From Ramlibacter sp. (lineage in GTDB: Bacteria; Pseudomonadota; Gammaproteobacteria; Burkholderiales; Burkholderiaceae_C), in contig JAQGMT010000061.1 in assembly GCA_028292185.1 (NCBI GenBank), forward strand, positions 1-12,411: a DNA stretch of 12,411 nucleotides, read 5' to 3'. Within the stretch, counting starts at the first letter, position 1; every line of letters begins with the position of its first letter. Shown piece by piece: positions 1 through 5,750 of the stretch. Both the position numbers and the translations under genes were made by a program. A model generated the notes under the pieces. The model made no database searches. It was not told where the DNA came from and saw nothing but the letters and a program-made list of their open reading frames with translations.

Positions 1-484
1 GGACATACTTGGCCAGGCGCTCGCCCAGCAACACCGCCGGTATGTTGGCCGCCATCATGCCCAGCGTGGTGCCCATGACCACCATCGTGAGGCTGGCGTA
101 TTTCGCGCCCAGCGCAATGGTGGCGAACTGAGTCTTGTCACCCATCTCCGCGAGGAAGAATGCGATCAGGGTGGTGGCGAACGGACCGAAGCGGTTCGGC
201 TTGTCCTCGTCCTCCAACTTGTCCGGGATAAGCGCCCAGGCGGCGAAACCGAGGAACGCCACGCCCAGAATCCAGCGCATCACATCGGGGCTGACGTTTG
301 CGGCGACCCAATCGCCGAGGAAGGCGGCCACAAAGTGGTTCGCCACCGTGGCGCCAAAGATGGCGGCGATGATGGCCCAGTGCCGGCCCTTGAATTTGGC
401 CGCGAGCAGGAAGGACAGGAGTTGCGTCTTGTCGCCCATCTCCGCGATGGCGACCATTCCGAAGGATGCGAGGAAAGCTTCCAT
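1..484 (-). CDS. GDT1/TMEM165 (UPF0016) family cation exporter, probably Mn2+; 3' end outside window
   Basis: The protein is an integral inner-membrane exporter of the GDT1/TMEM165 family, whose bacterial members (MneA type) export manganese. Starting at the ATG at 482-484 (read on the minus strand), 161 residues are visible before the window edge; the family is usually about 190 residues, so roughly 30 are missing. The family signature EMGDKT occurs twice, at residues 15-20 and 113-118, each in a hydrophobic helix. This is the internal duplication typical of the family, and its acidic residues line the cation path. A charged loop (KLEDEDKPNR, about residues 89-98) separates the two halves. 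No good Shine-Dalgarno sequence precedes the ATG, but the protein start matches the usual family N-terminus (MEAFL then the first motif). The leader carries a manganese riboswitch, which supports manganese as substrate. Family assignment is firm; ion specificity is inferred from the family and riboswitch. Confidence 0.93.
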   Translation of the reverse strand, partial: MEAFLASFGMVAIAEMGDKTQLLSFLLAAKFKGRHWAIIAAIFGATVANHFVAAFLGDWVAANVSPDVMRWILGVAFLGFAAWALIPDKLEDEDKPNRFGPFATTLIAFFLAEMGDKTQFATIALGAKYASLTMVVMGTTLGMMAANIPAVLLGERLAKYV

Positions 485-502
485 GTGGCGAGTAGTCCAA
501 GG

Positions 503-557
503 CCAGAAAAACCAAGACTGCGCATCTTCCCCGGCCAGTCCAGGAAGGTGCGCAGTC
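503..557 (-). terminator. Intrinsic terminator/attenuator in the riboswitch expression platform
   Basis: On the minus strand, GACTGCGCA (549-557) pairs perfectly with TGCGCAGTC (516-524). After one mismatch the stem continues with CTTCC/GGAAG. The hairpin is followed directly by a T-rich stretch (TTGGTTTTTC, about 506-515). This is the shape of a rho-independent terminator placed between the aptamer and the exporter start codon. The first three bases of its 5' arm (GAC, 555-557) are also the end of the aptamer's closing helix, so the two folds compete. Inferred action: manganese stabilises the aptamer, weakens the terminator and turns expression on. Confidence 0.75.
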
Positions 558-657
558 AAAGGTCTTGCCAGGCTTGAAGCTGCTTGCGCCATGGTCGTGA
601 GGACCAAGTGTGTTGACGCAAGCCTCCGCGGGTGCAGAGCGGCTACTCCCCAATGAC
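555..657 (-). promoter_or_regulatory. yybP-ykoY manganese riboswitch aptamer
   Basis: Two hallmark segments of the yybP-ykoY class are present in order on the minus strand: GGGGAGTAGCC near the 5' end (GGGGAGTAG at 643-651) and GGCAAGACCTTTG near the 3' end (GCAAGACCTTTG at 557-568). Between them are a long stem GCTTGCG/CGCAAGC and an inner hairpin GGTC/GACC. The outer helix pairs GTCA..GG with CC..TGAC, with two internal mismatches. This class binds Mn2+ and commonly precedes manganese exporters, matching the GDT1-family gene downstream. Identification is by motif recognition, not a covariance-model score. Confidence 0.92.
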
Positions 658-669
658 GGGTGCAGGAAA

Positions 670-675
670 ATTATA
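670..675 (-). promoter_or_regulatory. -10 box TATAAT of the riboswitch/exporter promoter
   Basis: A perfect sigma-70 -10 hexamer, TATAAT, lies on the minus strand. Transcription would start near position 662-664, about 10 bases before the conserved aptamer starts. No convincing -35 element is seen at 16-18 bp spacing, so basal strength may be low or depend on an activator. Confidence 0.7.
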
Positions 676-691
676 GCGGGGGTCTGTTGGC

Positions 692-714
692 GCAGCGGCC
701 CAGGGGCCGCATGC
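692..714 (-). terminator. Stem-loop just after the small membrane protein gene
   Basis: GCGGCC/GGCCGC (695-700 with 705-710) forms a strong hairpin with a CAGG loop. It is extended by GCA/TGC across a bulged A. It begins 5 bp past the stop codon of the 719-1159 gene and precedes the exporter promoter. There is no T-run, so it may be a weak or rho-assisted terminator. Confidence 0.4.
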
Positions 715-718
715 CGCT

Positions 719-1159
719 TCAATAGTACGTCTTCAGGCTGCGAACCACCGCCGCAGACGACATGGCCCGGCTGAGGTCGGCCATCACGCGCTGATCGCCA
801 AGAGCGACCTGCCACAGCTTGGCGTCTTCCGCGGCCTGGCGACGCCGGATGGCGCGCAGCTTGAGCCACGCCTGCATCTCGCTCGAAGCGCGGCGCAGCG
901 GCGCAGCGAAGACGGCAAGGGCGGCAAAAACCACGGTCCACATCACGATCCACGCGGCCAGCAGGTGGCCCTCGGTCCAGGTGTCGACCACCTGATTGGC
1001 GACCACCAGCAAGGCGGCGACGATGGCGGCGAGCAGCACGGACGCAGCGGGAGTACCGTCCAGGCGACTCGCGAGAGCGCGGACGCCCTGCGCGACACGT
1101 TCAGCACGTACCACGCCGGGATGTTCAGTGGGGTAGTTCACACGGGCGAAGCTGGTCAT
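719..1159 (-). CDS. Small two-helix inner-membrane protein of unknown function
   Basis: I recognise no characterised family. The 146-residue protein has a hydrophilic N-terminus (about 1-38), two hydrophobic segments (about 39-57 and 66-86) separated by a short loop, VVDTWTEGHL, and a basic, probably cytoplasmic C-terminal half. That half contains an Arg-rich patch (LRAIRRRQAAEDAK, about 101-114) and ends in SLKTYY. There is no signal peptide, cysteine motif or catalytic motif. The start is supported by a Shine-Dalgarno-like GAAGGA about 8 bases upstream of the ATG. The gene is divergent from the LysR regulator, with 115 bp between them. Proteins of this size and shape are, from memory, common as hypothetical proteins in Comamonadaceae genomes. 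It could be a regulatory target of the LysR protein, but nothing in the sequence proves this. Confidence 0.75.
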   Translation of the reverse strand: MTSFARVNYPTEHPGVVRAERVAQGVRALASRLDGTPAASVLLAAIVAALLVVANQVVDTWTEGHLLAAWIVMWTVVFAALAVFAAPLRRASSEMQAWLKLRAIRRRQAAEDAKLWQVALGDQRVMADLSRAMSSAAVVRSLKTYY

Positions 1160-1220
1160 GATGGGTTCCTTCTTTCAAGCCACAGCGGGGAATCTCGCTG
1201 GGACATCGCAATACTAGGGT

Positions 1221-1248
1221 TTGCACTGATATTTGGCTACTTTAGATT
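1221..1248 (+). promoter_or_regulatory. Candidate promoter of the LysR gene
   Basis: TTGCAC (1221-1226) and TAGATT (1243-1248) are spaced by 16 bp. They match the sigma-70 -35 and -10 consensus at 3/6 and 4/6 positions. The region is unusually AT-rich for this window. The start site would fall near 1254-1256, inside the dyad at 1250-1267. Confidence 0.4.
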
Positions 1249-1249
1249 A

Positions 1250-1267
1250 GTGATGGATATCATTCAC
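1250..1267 (+). promoter_or_regulatory. 18-bp dyad, candidate operator next to the LysR start codon
   Basis: The sequence reads GTGA-NN-GATATC-NN-TCAC, a symmetric site ending 7 bp before the LysR ATG and overlapping the predicted transcription start. LysR proteins often repress their own genes from such positions, so autoregulation is plausible. It is not a textbook T-N11-A LysR box. Confidence 0.4.
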
Positions 1268-1274
1268 CATTCGT

Positions 1275-2228
1275 ATGGCTGTACCGAATTTCAGAACACT
1301 GGACCTGAACCTGCTGCGGGTGTTCGACCAGGTAATGGCCGAGCGCAATCTCACGCGAGCCGCGCGCAAGCTGGCGCTGACGCAACCGGCGGTGAGCAAT
1401 GCGCTGAATCGATTGCGCGACGCGCTGGGCGACAAGCTGGTCGTGCGCAGCGGATACGGGGTGGAGCCCACGCCTCGAGCGCTGGCGCTGTGGCCGGCCA
1501 TTGCCGATGCGCTCAGGCAAATGGAAGCCTCGCTCGCGCCGGCCGATTTCGTGGCGTCGCAGGCGGTCAACACCTTCGTGCTGGCCATGGCGGATGCAAC
1601 AGCCGCCGAACTGATGCCGGGCCTGGTGGAGATCATCGAGCAGGACGCGCCAGGCGTGTCGATGCGCGTACTGCCCCTCAATACGCGCGACCCACGGCCG
1701 CTGCTCGAACAAGGACAGATCGATCTGGCAGTGGGCTTTTTCCCCGCGGTATTGGCGGAGTTGTCGGCGCAAGGCCAAGCCGGCGTCGCCCCGTTCGAGC
1801 ACCAGCGCCTGTTCGCGGGTGAGTACGTCTGCGTCATGCGCAAGGGCAATCCGCTGGCCCGCGGACCCATGACGCTCAATCGTTACTGCGATGCCCACCA
1901 TCTGCTGGTGAGTTTTTCCGGACGCCCGATCGGCCTGATCGATCGGGCGCTCGCGTCGCTCGATCGCCAACGCCGGATCGTGCTCACCGTGAATCAGTTC
2001 TTCACCGCCGGAAGGGTGGTGGCCAACTCGAACCTGCTCACCGTGCTGCCGCGGCATTTCGTGAACGTGACCGGCATCGCGCACGAATTGGTGCTGCGTG
2101 CGCTGCCCTTCGAGGTCCCGCAGGTGCATGTCGATTCGCTGTGGCACCGCGGGCAGGCGCAACGCAGCGATCACGCATGGCTGCGCCTGGCTGTGGCGGC
2201 CGCGGCGCAAAAGGCCTTCGGCCGCTGA
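1275..2228 (+). CDS. LysR-family transcriptional regulator
   Basis: This is a 317-residue DNA-binding regulator of normal LysR length. The winged helix-turn-helix occupies about residues 9-66. LDLNLLRVFDQV is the typical first helix, and the recognition region around ERNLTRAARKLALTQPAVSN (23-42) is followed by the conserved LRDALGDKLVVRS. The rest is the periplasmic-binding-protein-like effector domain (about 95-300), with the usual IDLAVGFFP turn near residues 150-160. The style (PNFRTLDLNLLRVFDQV) resembles NodD- and PcpR-type regulators from Burkholderiales. No Shine-Dalgarno is evident before the ATG at 1275, but the protein start is where the family normally begins. It is divergent from a small membrane protein gene and 105 bp upstream of a Bug receptor gene on the same strand. 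Either could be its target. The effector is unknown. Confidence 0.95.
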   Translation: MAVPNFRTLDLNLLRVFDQVMAERNLTRAARKLALTQPAVSNALNRLRDALGDKLVVRSGYGVEPTPRALALWPAIADALRQMEASLAPADFVASQAVNTFVLAMADATAAELMPGLVEIIEQDAPGVSMRVLPLNTRDPRPLLEQGQIDLAVGFFPAVLAELSAQGQAGVAPFEHQRLFAGEYVCVMRKGNPLARGPMTLNRYCDAHHLLVSFSGRPIGLIDRALASLDRQRRIVLTVNQFFTAGRVVANSNLLTVLPRHFVNVTGIAHELVLRALPFEVPQVHVDSLWHRGQAQRSDHAWLRLAVAAAAQKAFGR

Positions 2229-2333
2229 GCGACCCATCGCTCATGGGCGTGGCCAGAGTCTTGATGGCATGCGCTTGCGTTGGCGAGGCAGGCTGTCATG
2301 ATCAGCCGATCCATTTCCTCCAGGAGGCGAGTC

Positions 2334-3317
2334 ATGCAGAACACCACGACAGCGCTGCGTCGCCGCGGCGTATTGAGGGCGATGGCTGCGGCAGCAGCCA
2401 CCGTTTCCCTGCCCGCGTTCGCGGCGTGGCCGGACAAGCCCATCAAGATCGTCGTCACTTTTCCGCCGGGTGGCGCAAGTGACATCGTCGCCCGCTTGAT
2501 GGGGGAGCAGCTGGCCCACAAGCTGGGACAAGCGGTGGTGGTGGACAACCGTCCGGGCGCCGGCGGCAGCGTCGGCGGATCGCTGGTGGCGCAAGCGCCG
2601 GCCGACGGGTACACGCTGATGCTCTCCAACTCGACACCGATCTCGATCGGGCCGTTCGCGCTGGAAAAGCAGCCCTACGATCCGGTGCAGGGATTCACCC
2701 ACATCGCATTGATCGGCAGCGCGCCGTGCGTGGTGATGGCCAACCCGAAATCGGGCATCAAGAGCATGGCCGACCTGGTGGCCAACGCGAAGAAGGCCGG
2801 ACGGCTGGACTTCGGTTCGGGCGGACCGGCTTCCATCGGGCACATCTATGGCGAGCTGATGAAAAACGCGCTGGGCCTGAACATGGTGCACGTTCCCTAT
2901 CGCGGGGGTGCTCCGATGACGACGGACCTCATAGCGGGCGTCGTGCCGGTCGGCATCGACGTGCTCACGGCATTCGTGCCTTACTTCAAGGGCGGCCAAT
3001 TGCTGCCGCTGGCGGTGACTTCGGCGAGCCGCGCGCCGCTGGTACCTGAAGTGCCCAGCGTGGTTGAAGCAGGTTATCGCAACCTGGTTCTCGACAACTT
3101 TTTCGGCTTGTCGGGCCCCGCTCGCGTTCCGGCTGACGTGGTGGCGCGGCTGAACGCCGCCTGCAATGAAATCCTGGCCCAGCCCGACATCCGCAACAAG
3201 ATGCACGAGCTGGCCATCTCGGTGTCGCCCGGCACCCCCGCCGCGTTCACCAACTTCGTGAAGGATCAGGTCGGGCAACTGGCACCCGTCGTAAAAGCAG
3301 CGGGGGTAAAACTGTAG
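2334..3317 (+). CDS. Bug-type tripartite tricarboxylate receptor (periplasmic), Tat-like signal
   Basis: This is a 327-residue periplasmic solute receptor of the Bug/TctC family, which binds organic acids and other small ligands. I chose the ATG at 2334 because AGGAGG (2322-2327) lies 6 bases before it; an in-frame ATG at 2280 has no ribosome site. The signal peptide has a triple-arginine start (RRRGVLR, residues 9-15), a hydrophobic Ala/Val core and likely cleavage after PAFA at residue 30. Twin-arginine export is plausible. Mature-protein hallmarks follow: WPDKPIKIVVTFPPGGASD (ligand loop 1), VDNRPGAGG, ADGYTLML, FGSGGPASIGH and VPYRGGAP, in the family order. As is common for Bug proteins, no TctAB membrane partners are adjacent, so it is an orphan receptor. 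It may be controlled by the LysR regulator upstream. The ligand cannot be read from the sequence. Confidence 0.95.
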   Translation: MQNTTTALRRRGVLRAMAAAAATVSLPAFAAWPDKPIKIVVTFPPGGASDIVARLMGEQLAHKLGQAVVVDNRPGAGGSVGGSLVAQAPADGYTLMLSNSTPISIGPFALEKQPYDPVQGFTHIALIGSAPCVVMANPKSGIKSMADLVANAKKAGRLDFGSGGPASIGHIYGELMKNALGLNMVHVPYRGGAPMTTDLIAGVVPVGIDVLTAFVPYFKGGQLLPLAVTSASRAPLVPEVPSVVEAGYRNLVLDNFFGLSGPARVPADVVARLNAACNEILAQPDIRNKMHELAISVSPGTPAAFTNFVKDQVGQLAPVVKAAGVKL

Positions 3318-3383
3318 GCGGGGACGCGCAAGGCGCCAGACGCGCGAACCGGCTCGGCGCGGCGCTGTCCTCAAGTCCCTGCA

Positions 3384-3404
3384 CTGGGCGCTGGGCGCTG
3401 GGCA
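3384..3404 (+). repeat. Three tandem 7-bp repeats (CTGGGCG)
   Basis: CTGGGCG, CTGGGCG and CTGGGCA follow one another just upstream of the phosphoesterase GTG start. A related ATGGGCG follows after 2 bp. A copy-number change would shift the sequence upstream of the -10-like CACAAT (3403-3408). Confidence 0.6.
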
Positions 3405-3414
3405 CAATGGGCGC

Positions 3415-4233
3415 GTGAAGATCCAGCTCATGTCCGACCTGCACCTCGAAGTGCATCCCGATTACCGCCCCAAGCCTGCACCCGGAGCGGATATGTTGGT
3501 TCTGGCCGGGGACATCGGCTCTTACCAGGCTGGCAGCCGGCTGGCCGGCGACGATTTCGGGCTGGAACGCTTTTCACCGCGCAACGGCTGGCCTGTGCCG
3601 GTGCTCTATGTGCCCGGCAATCATGAGTACGACAACGACGACTTCGACGCTGTCCATGAACGGCTGCGCAACAGCTGCGAACGCTTGGGCATCTCGTGGC
3701 TGGAGCGCGAGGTGCTGGTCGCGGGCAGCGTGCGCTTTGTCGGCACCACCTTGTGGTCCGACTTCGATGCGCTCGCGACGCCGGAAGACTGGAGCGCGGC
3801 CAGCCCGGCGAACCTGCTGCGCAAGCGCGAGAAAGCGTTTCGCGCCGCCAACTTCTACCTGCAAAAAGCCGCGGCCCGCCGCGCAGGCGAGCCTCTGCTG
3901 GCGGAAGGTTGGCGCGAGCACGCGCTGGTTTGCCAGGCTTGGTTGCGTGAGGCCTTGAGTGCACCATTCGCAGGCACCACGGTGGTGATCACGCACTTCG
4001 CGCCCAGCTTGCGCAGCGCCGACCCCCGCTACGGGCTGCGGCCGGGCACGGCCGGTTTTTGCAACTCGCTGGACGAGTTGCTCCCCTTCGCCCGCGTGTG
4101 GATGCACGGCCATCTTCACTGCCAACTGGATTACCAAGCGGGCCCATGCCGCGTTGTGGCCAACACGCTTGGCTACGCCGCCAAAGGCGAGCAGGAGGGC
4201 TTCCGCGAGCAGCTGGTGATCGAGGTTTCATGA
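3415..4233 (+). CDS. Calcineurin-like metallophosphoesterase
   Basis: This is a 272-residue cytoplasmic dimetal phosphoesterase. All the family metal-binding motifs are present and ordered: D-x-H (SDLHLE, D8 and H10), GD (AGDIG, D33), GNHE (68-71), a lone histidine in THFAP (H194) and GHLH (232-235). No signal peptide or membrane segment is seen. The start is the GTG at 3415, immediately before KIQLMSDLHLE, where this family normally begins. No Shine-Dalgarno is present. A -10-like CACAAT (3403-3408) lies 6 bp upstream of the GTG, so the mRNA may be leaderless. The substrate is unknown; family members hydrolyse nucleotides, phosphodiesters or phosphoproteins. It is flanked by a Bug receptor gene 97 bp upstream and an exported-protein gene 148 bp downstream, with no obvious functional tie to either. 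Confidence 0.93.
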   Translation: MKIQLMSDLHLEVHPDYRPKPAPGADMLVLAGDIGSYQAGSRLAGDDFGLERFSPRNGWPVPVLYVPGNHEYDNDDFDAVHERLRNSCERLGISWLEREVLVAGSVRFVGTTLWSDFDALATPEDWSAASPANLLRKREKAFRAANFYLQKAAARRAGEPLLAEGWREHALVCQAWLREALSAPFAGTTVVITHFAPSLRSADPRYGLRPGTAGFCNSLDELLPFARVWMHGHLHCQLDYQAGPCRVVANTLGYAAKGEQEGFREQLVIEVS

Positions 4234-4241
4234 ACGCAGCG

Positions 4242-4265
4242 CCGGGCCCGGGTCTTGCATGCAAG
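4242..4265 (+). repeat. Two adjacent palindromes after the phosphoesterase gene
   Basis: CCGGGCCCGG (4242-4251) and CTTGCATGCAAG (4254-4265) are each perfect palindromes separated by 2 bp. They begin 8 bp past a stop codon. Neither is followed by a T-run, so they are not a standard intrinsic terminator. They could be a protein-binding site or chance. Confidence 0.45.
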
Positions 4266-4381
4266 CGGAGCGTGCGACCACGGCGGTTACCTCCCAGTAC
4301 ATCTGCGCCGATGACTTTACATTGGCGACGTGATGTTCTCACGCCCGTGTGGAACACTTGGTTATCTAGCGAGGCAGCAGC

Positions 4382-4939
4382 ATGAAGAGGACCAATTGGA
4401 CTCCTACCGTGGCGTGGATCGCCGCTGCCGCTGCCGCCTTGGCGCTTGCGTTAGCGGCCCCCAGCGAAAGCAACGTGATGGGCCGCTTGCCGACCCTCAC
4501 GGCGAAGCGGCTCGACCAGCAGCAAATCGTCTTGCCGCACGGCCTTTCCGCCGATCGCACGGTCGCGCTGGTGGCGTTCAACCAGAATCAGCGTGACGAG
4601 ATCGACAGCTGGGTGAAAGGTCTGGGCTTGAAGCAGGACCCCAGCATCTCCTGGTTCAAGATGCCCGTGCTCAACGATCCGGGCACCGAAGATGCGCGCA
4701 GTGCGATCGAGATCAAGCTGCTGGCCCGTCACACCAGCGAGCGCGCCCGCGCGCGCTTTGTGCCGGTGTTCACCGATCGCGATGCTTTCATTCACGCCGC
4801 GGGGCTCTCAGGAGCCGACCATGCGTCGGTGCTGATCCTCAATCGTGAAGGCAAGGTGCTGGCCCGCGCCGAGGGGCAGTACGACGAGCGCAAGGCGCTG
4901 GCGCTACGCGAGACACTGGTGGCGCTGGGCGACGACTGA
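4382..4939 (+). CDS. Exported or membrane-anchored protein, possible thioredoxin-like fold, cysteine-free
   Basis: This is a 185-residue protein with an N-terminal signal or anchor (KRTNW, then a long Ala/Leu core to about residue 26), so it acts in the periplasm or at its membrane face. The start is supported by GAGG seven bases before the ATG. The mature part has a layout like thioredoxin-superfamily or Atp10-like proteins. LPTLTAKRLDQQQIVLPHGL resembles the opening beta-turn before the fold. ADRTVALVAFNQNQRDEIDSW resembles the first strand and helix. VPVFTDRDAFIHAAGL and SVLILNREGKVLARAEGQY (near the C-terminus) resemble the final strands. However, the whole protein has no cysteine, so it cannot be a CxxC redox enzyme. 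It converges with the molybdoenzyme gene, 16 bp away stop to stop, but is not in that operon. The fold call is by eye and tentative; the function is unknown. Confidence 0.72.
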   Translation: MKRTNWTPTVAWIAAAAAALALALAAPSESNVMGRLPTLTAKRLDQQQIVLPHGLSADRTVALVAFNQNQRDEIDSWVKGLGLKQDPSISWFKMPVLNDPGTEDARSAIEIKLLARHTSERARARFVPVFTDRDAFIHAAGLSGADHASVLILNREGKVLARAEGQYDERKALALRETLVALGDD

Positions 4940-4955
4940 ACCCCGACAGCGCGGC

Positions 4956-5750
4956 TCAGATGCCGCCGTACCAGTTGTAGCCCTGGTCTTCCCAGTAGCC
5001 GCCGCGGCCCCCGCCCATTCCACTGAAACTGGAAACCAGTTCCACCCGGTACAGGTACTTCGGCTGCTTGTAACCCAGTTGACGCTCGATGCGCGCCCGC
5101 AGCGGCGCCCCGTTTTCCACCGGCACCGGTTTCCCATTGAGCTCCCATGCCAGGATCGTCTGCTCGTGGAACGCGTCGTCGAGGTCCACGCTCTCGTAGT
5201 ACATGCTGCTTTCGTCTTCCTCCTCCATCTGGTCGAGGCAATGGAACACGACGTACTTGGCTGCGGGTTTCACTTCGGCCAGATTGAGCAAATGCGAGAG
5301 CCGCACGCCCTTCCATTGCCCGATGGTGCTCCAGCCTTCGACGCAGTCGTGACGGGTGATCTGGGTGCGCGCGGGCAGCGCCTGCAATTGCGGCAGGCTC
5401 AATTCGAGCGGCTTGTTCACCAGGCCGTCGACTTTGAGGCGCCAGTCGGCGAAGCCGTTGGCCACCATCGCTGCGTACGACTCGCCCACCGGCATGGTCG
5501 TGCCGTTGGCGCGAAACTTCGGCGCGATGTCCGCCGGCGAAAACTCCTGCGCCATCGCCTTGCGGCCCAGCACGCGATGAACAGCGTCGTTCAGGGTTTC
5601 GGCGCTGCGCAAGACATTCACCACCTTGTCATCGTGGCTGAGCGCATCGCAACCGGCCAGCGCGCCACCGGCTGCCACGGCGAGCCCGGTGCGCAACAAG
5701 CCCCGCCGCTCGCGCCGCTGCTCGAAAAACGGTTTGAATGGTTTTTTCAT
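4956..5750 (-). CDS. Molybdopterin-dependent oxidoreductase, sulfite-oxidase fold, Tat lipoprotein
   Basis: This is a 264-residue enzyme of the sulfite oxidase/MsrP-like family, which holds a single Mo-molybdopterin cofactor. The N-terminus combines a twin-arginine signal (RRERRGLLR, residues 12-20) with a lipobox LAGC ending at Cys34, followed by Asp at +2. It should therefore be folded in the cytoplasm, exported by Tat, lipidated and probably retained on the outer face of the inner membrane. The core contains TRHDCVEGWSTIGQWKGV, where Cys136 is the expected molybdenum ligand, then YVVFHCLD and a C-terminal PLRARIERQLGYKQPKYL. The last about 20 residues are unusual, rich in Gly, Tyr and Trp (GGGRGGYWEDQ...). 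The gene overlaps the cytochrome b gene by 4 bp (ATGA), so the two are translated together. The cytochrome would pass electrons to or from quinone. The substrate is unknown. It is not clearly MsrP, because the partner is not MsrQ-like. Confidence 0.92.
   Translation of the reverse strand: MKKPFKPFFEQRRERRGLLRTGLAVAAGGALAGCDALSHDDKVVNVLRSAETLNDAVHRVLGRKAMAQEFSPADIAPKFRANGTTMPVGESYAAMVANGFADWRLKVDGLVNKPLELSLPQLQALPARTQITRHDCVEGWSTIGQWKGVRLSHLLNLAEVKPAAKYVVFHCLDQMEEEDESSMYYESVDLDDAFHEQTILAWELNGKPVPVENGAPLRARIERQLGYKQPKYLYRVELVSSFSGMGGGRGGYWEDQGYNWYGGI

Noticed and set aside
138..953. A 271-codon minus-strand frame across the exporter and riboswitch
   Set aside because: It is in a different frame from the clear GDT1 protein, passes through the riboswitch and terminator, and is Arg/Pro-rich like other GC-driven shadow frames.
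1260..2237. A 325-codon minus-strand frame opposite the LysR gene
   Set aside because: The LysR protein is full length with all family features. The opposite frame is His/Gln/Arg-rich without motifs.
2227..2242. A GAGCGA/TCGCTC hairpin at the end of the LysR gene
   Set aside because: The stem is only 6 bp, overlaps the stop codon and has no T-run. It is too weak to call a terminator.
2280..2333. An 18-residue N-terminal extension of the first Bug protein
   Set aside because: The ATG at 2280 has no ribosome site, and the signal peptide begins properly at 2334 behind AGGAGG.
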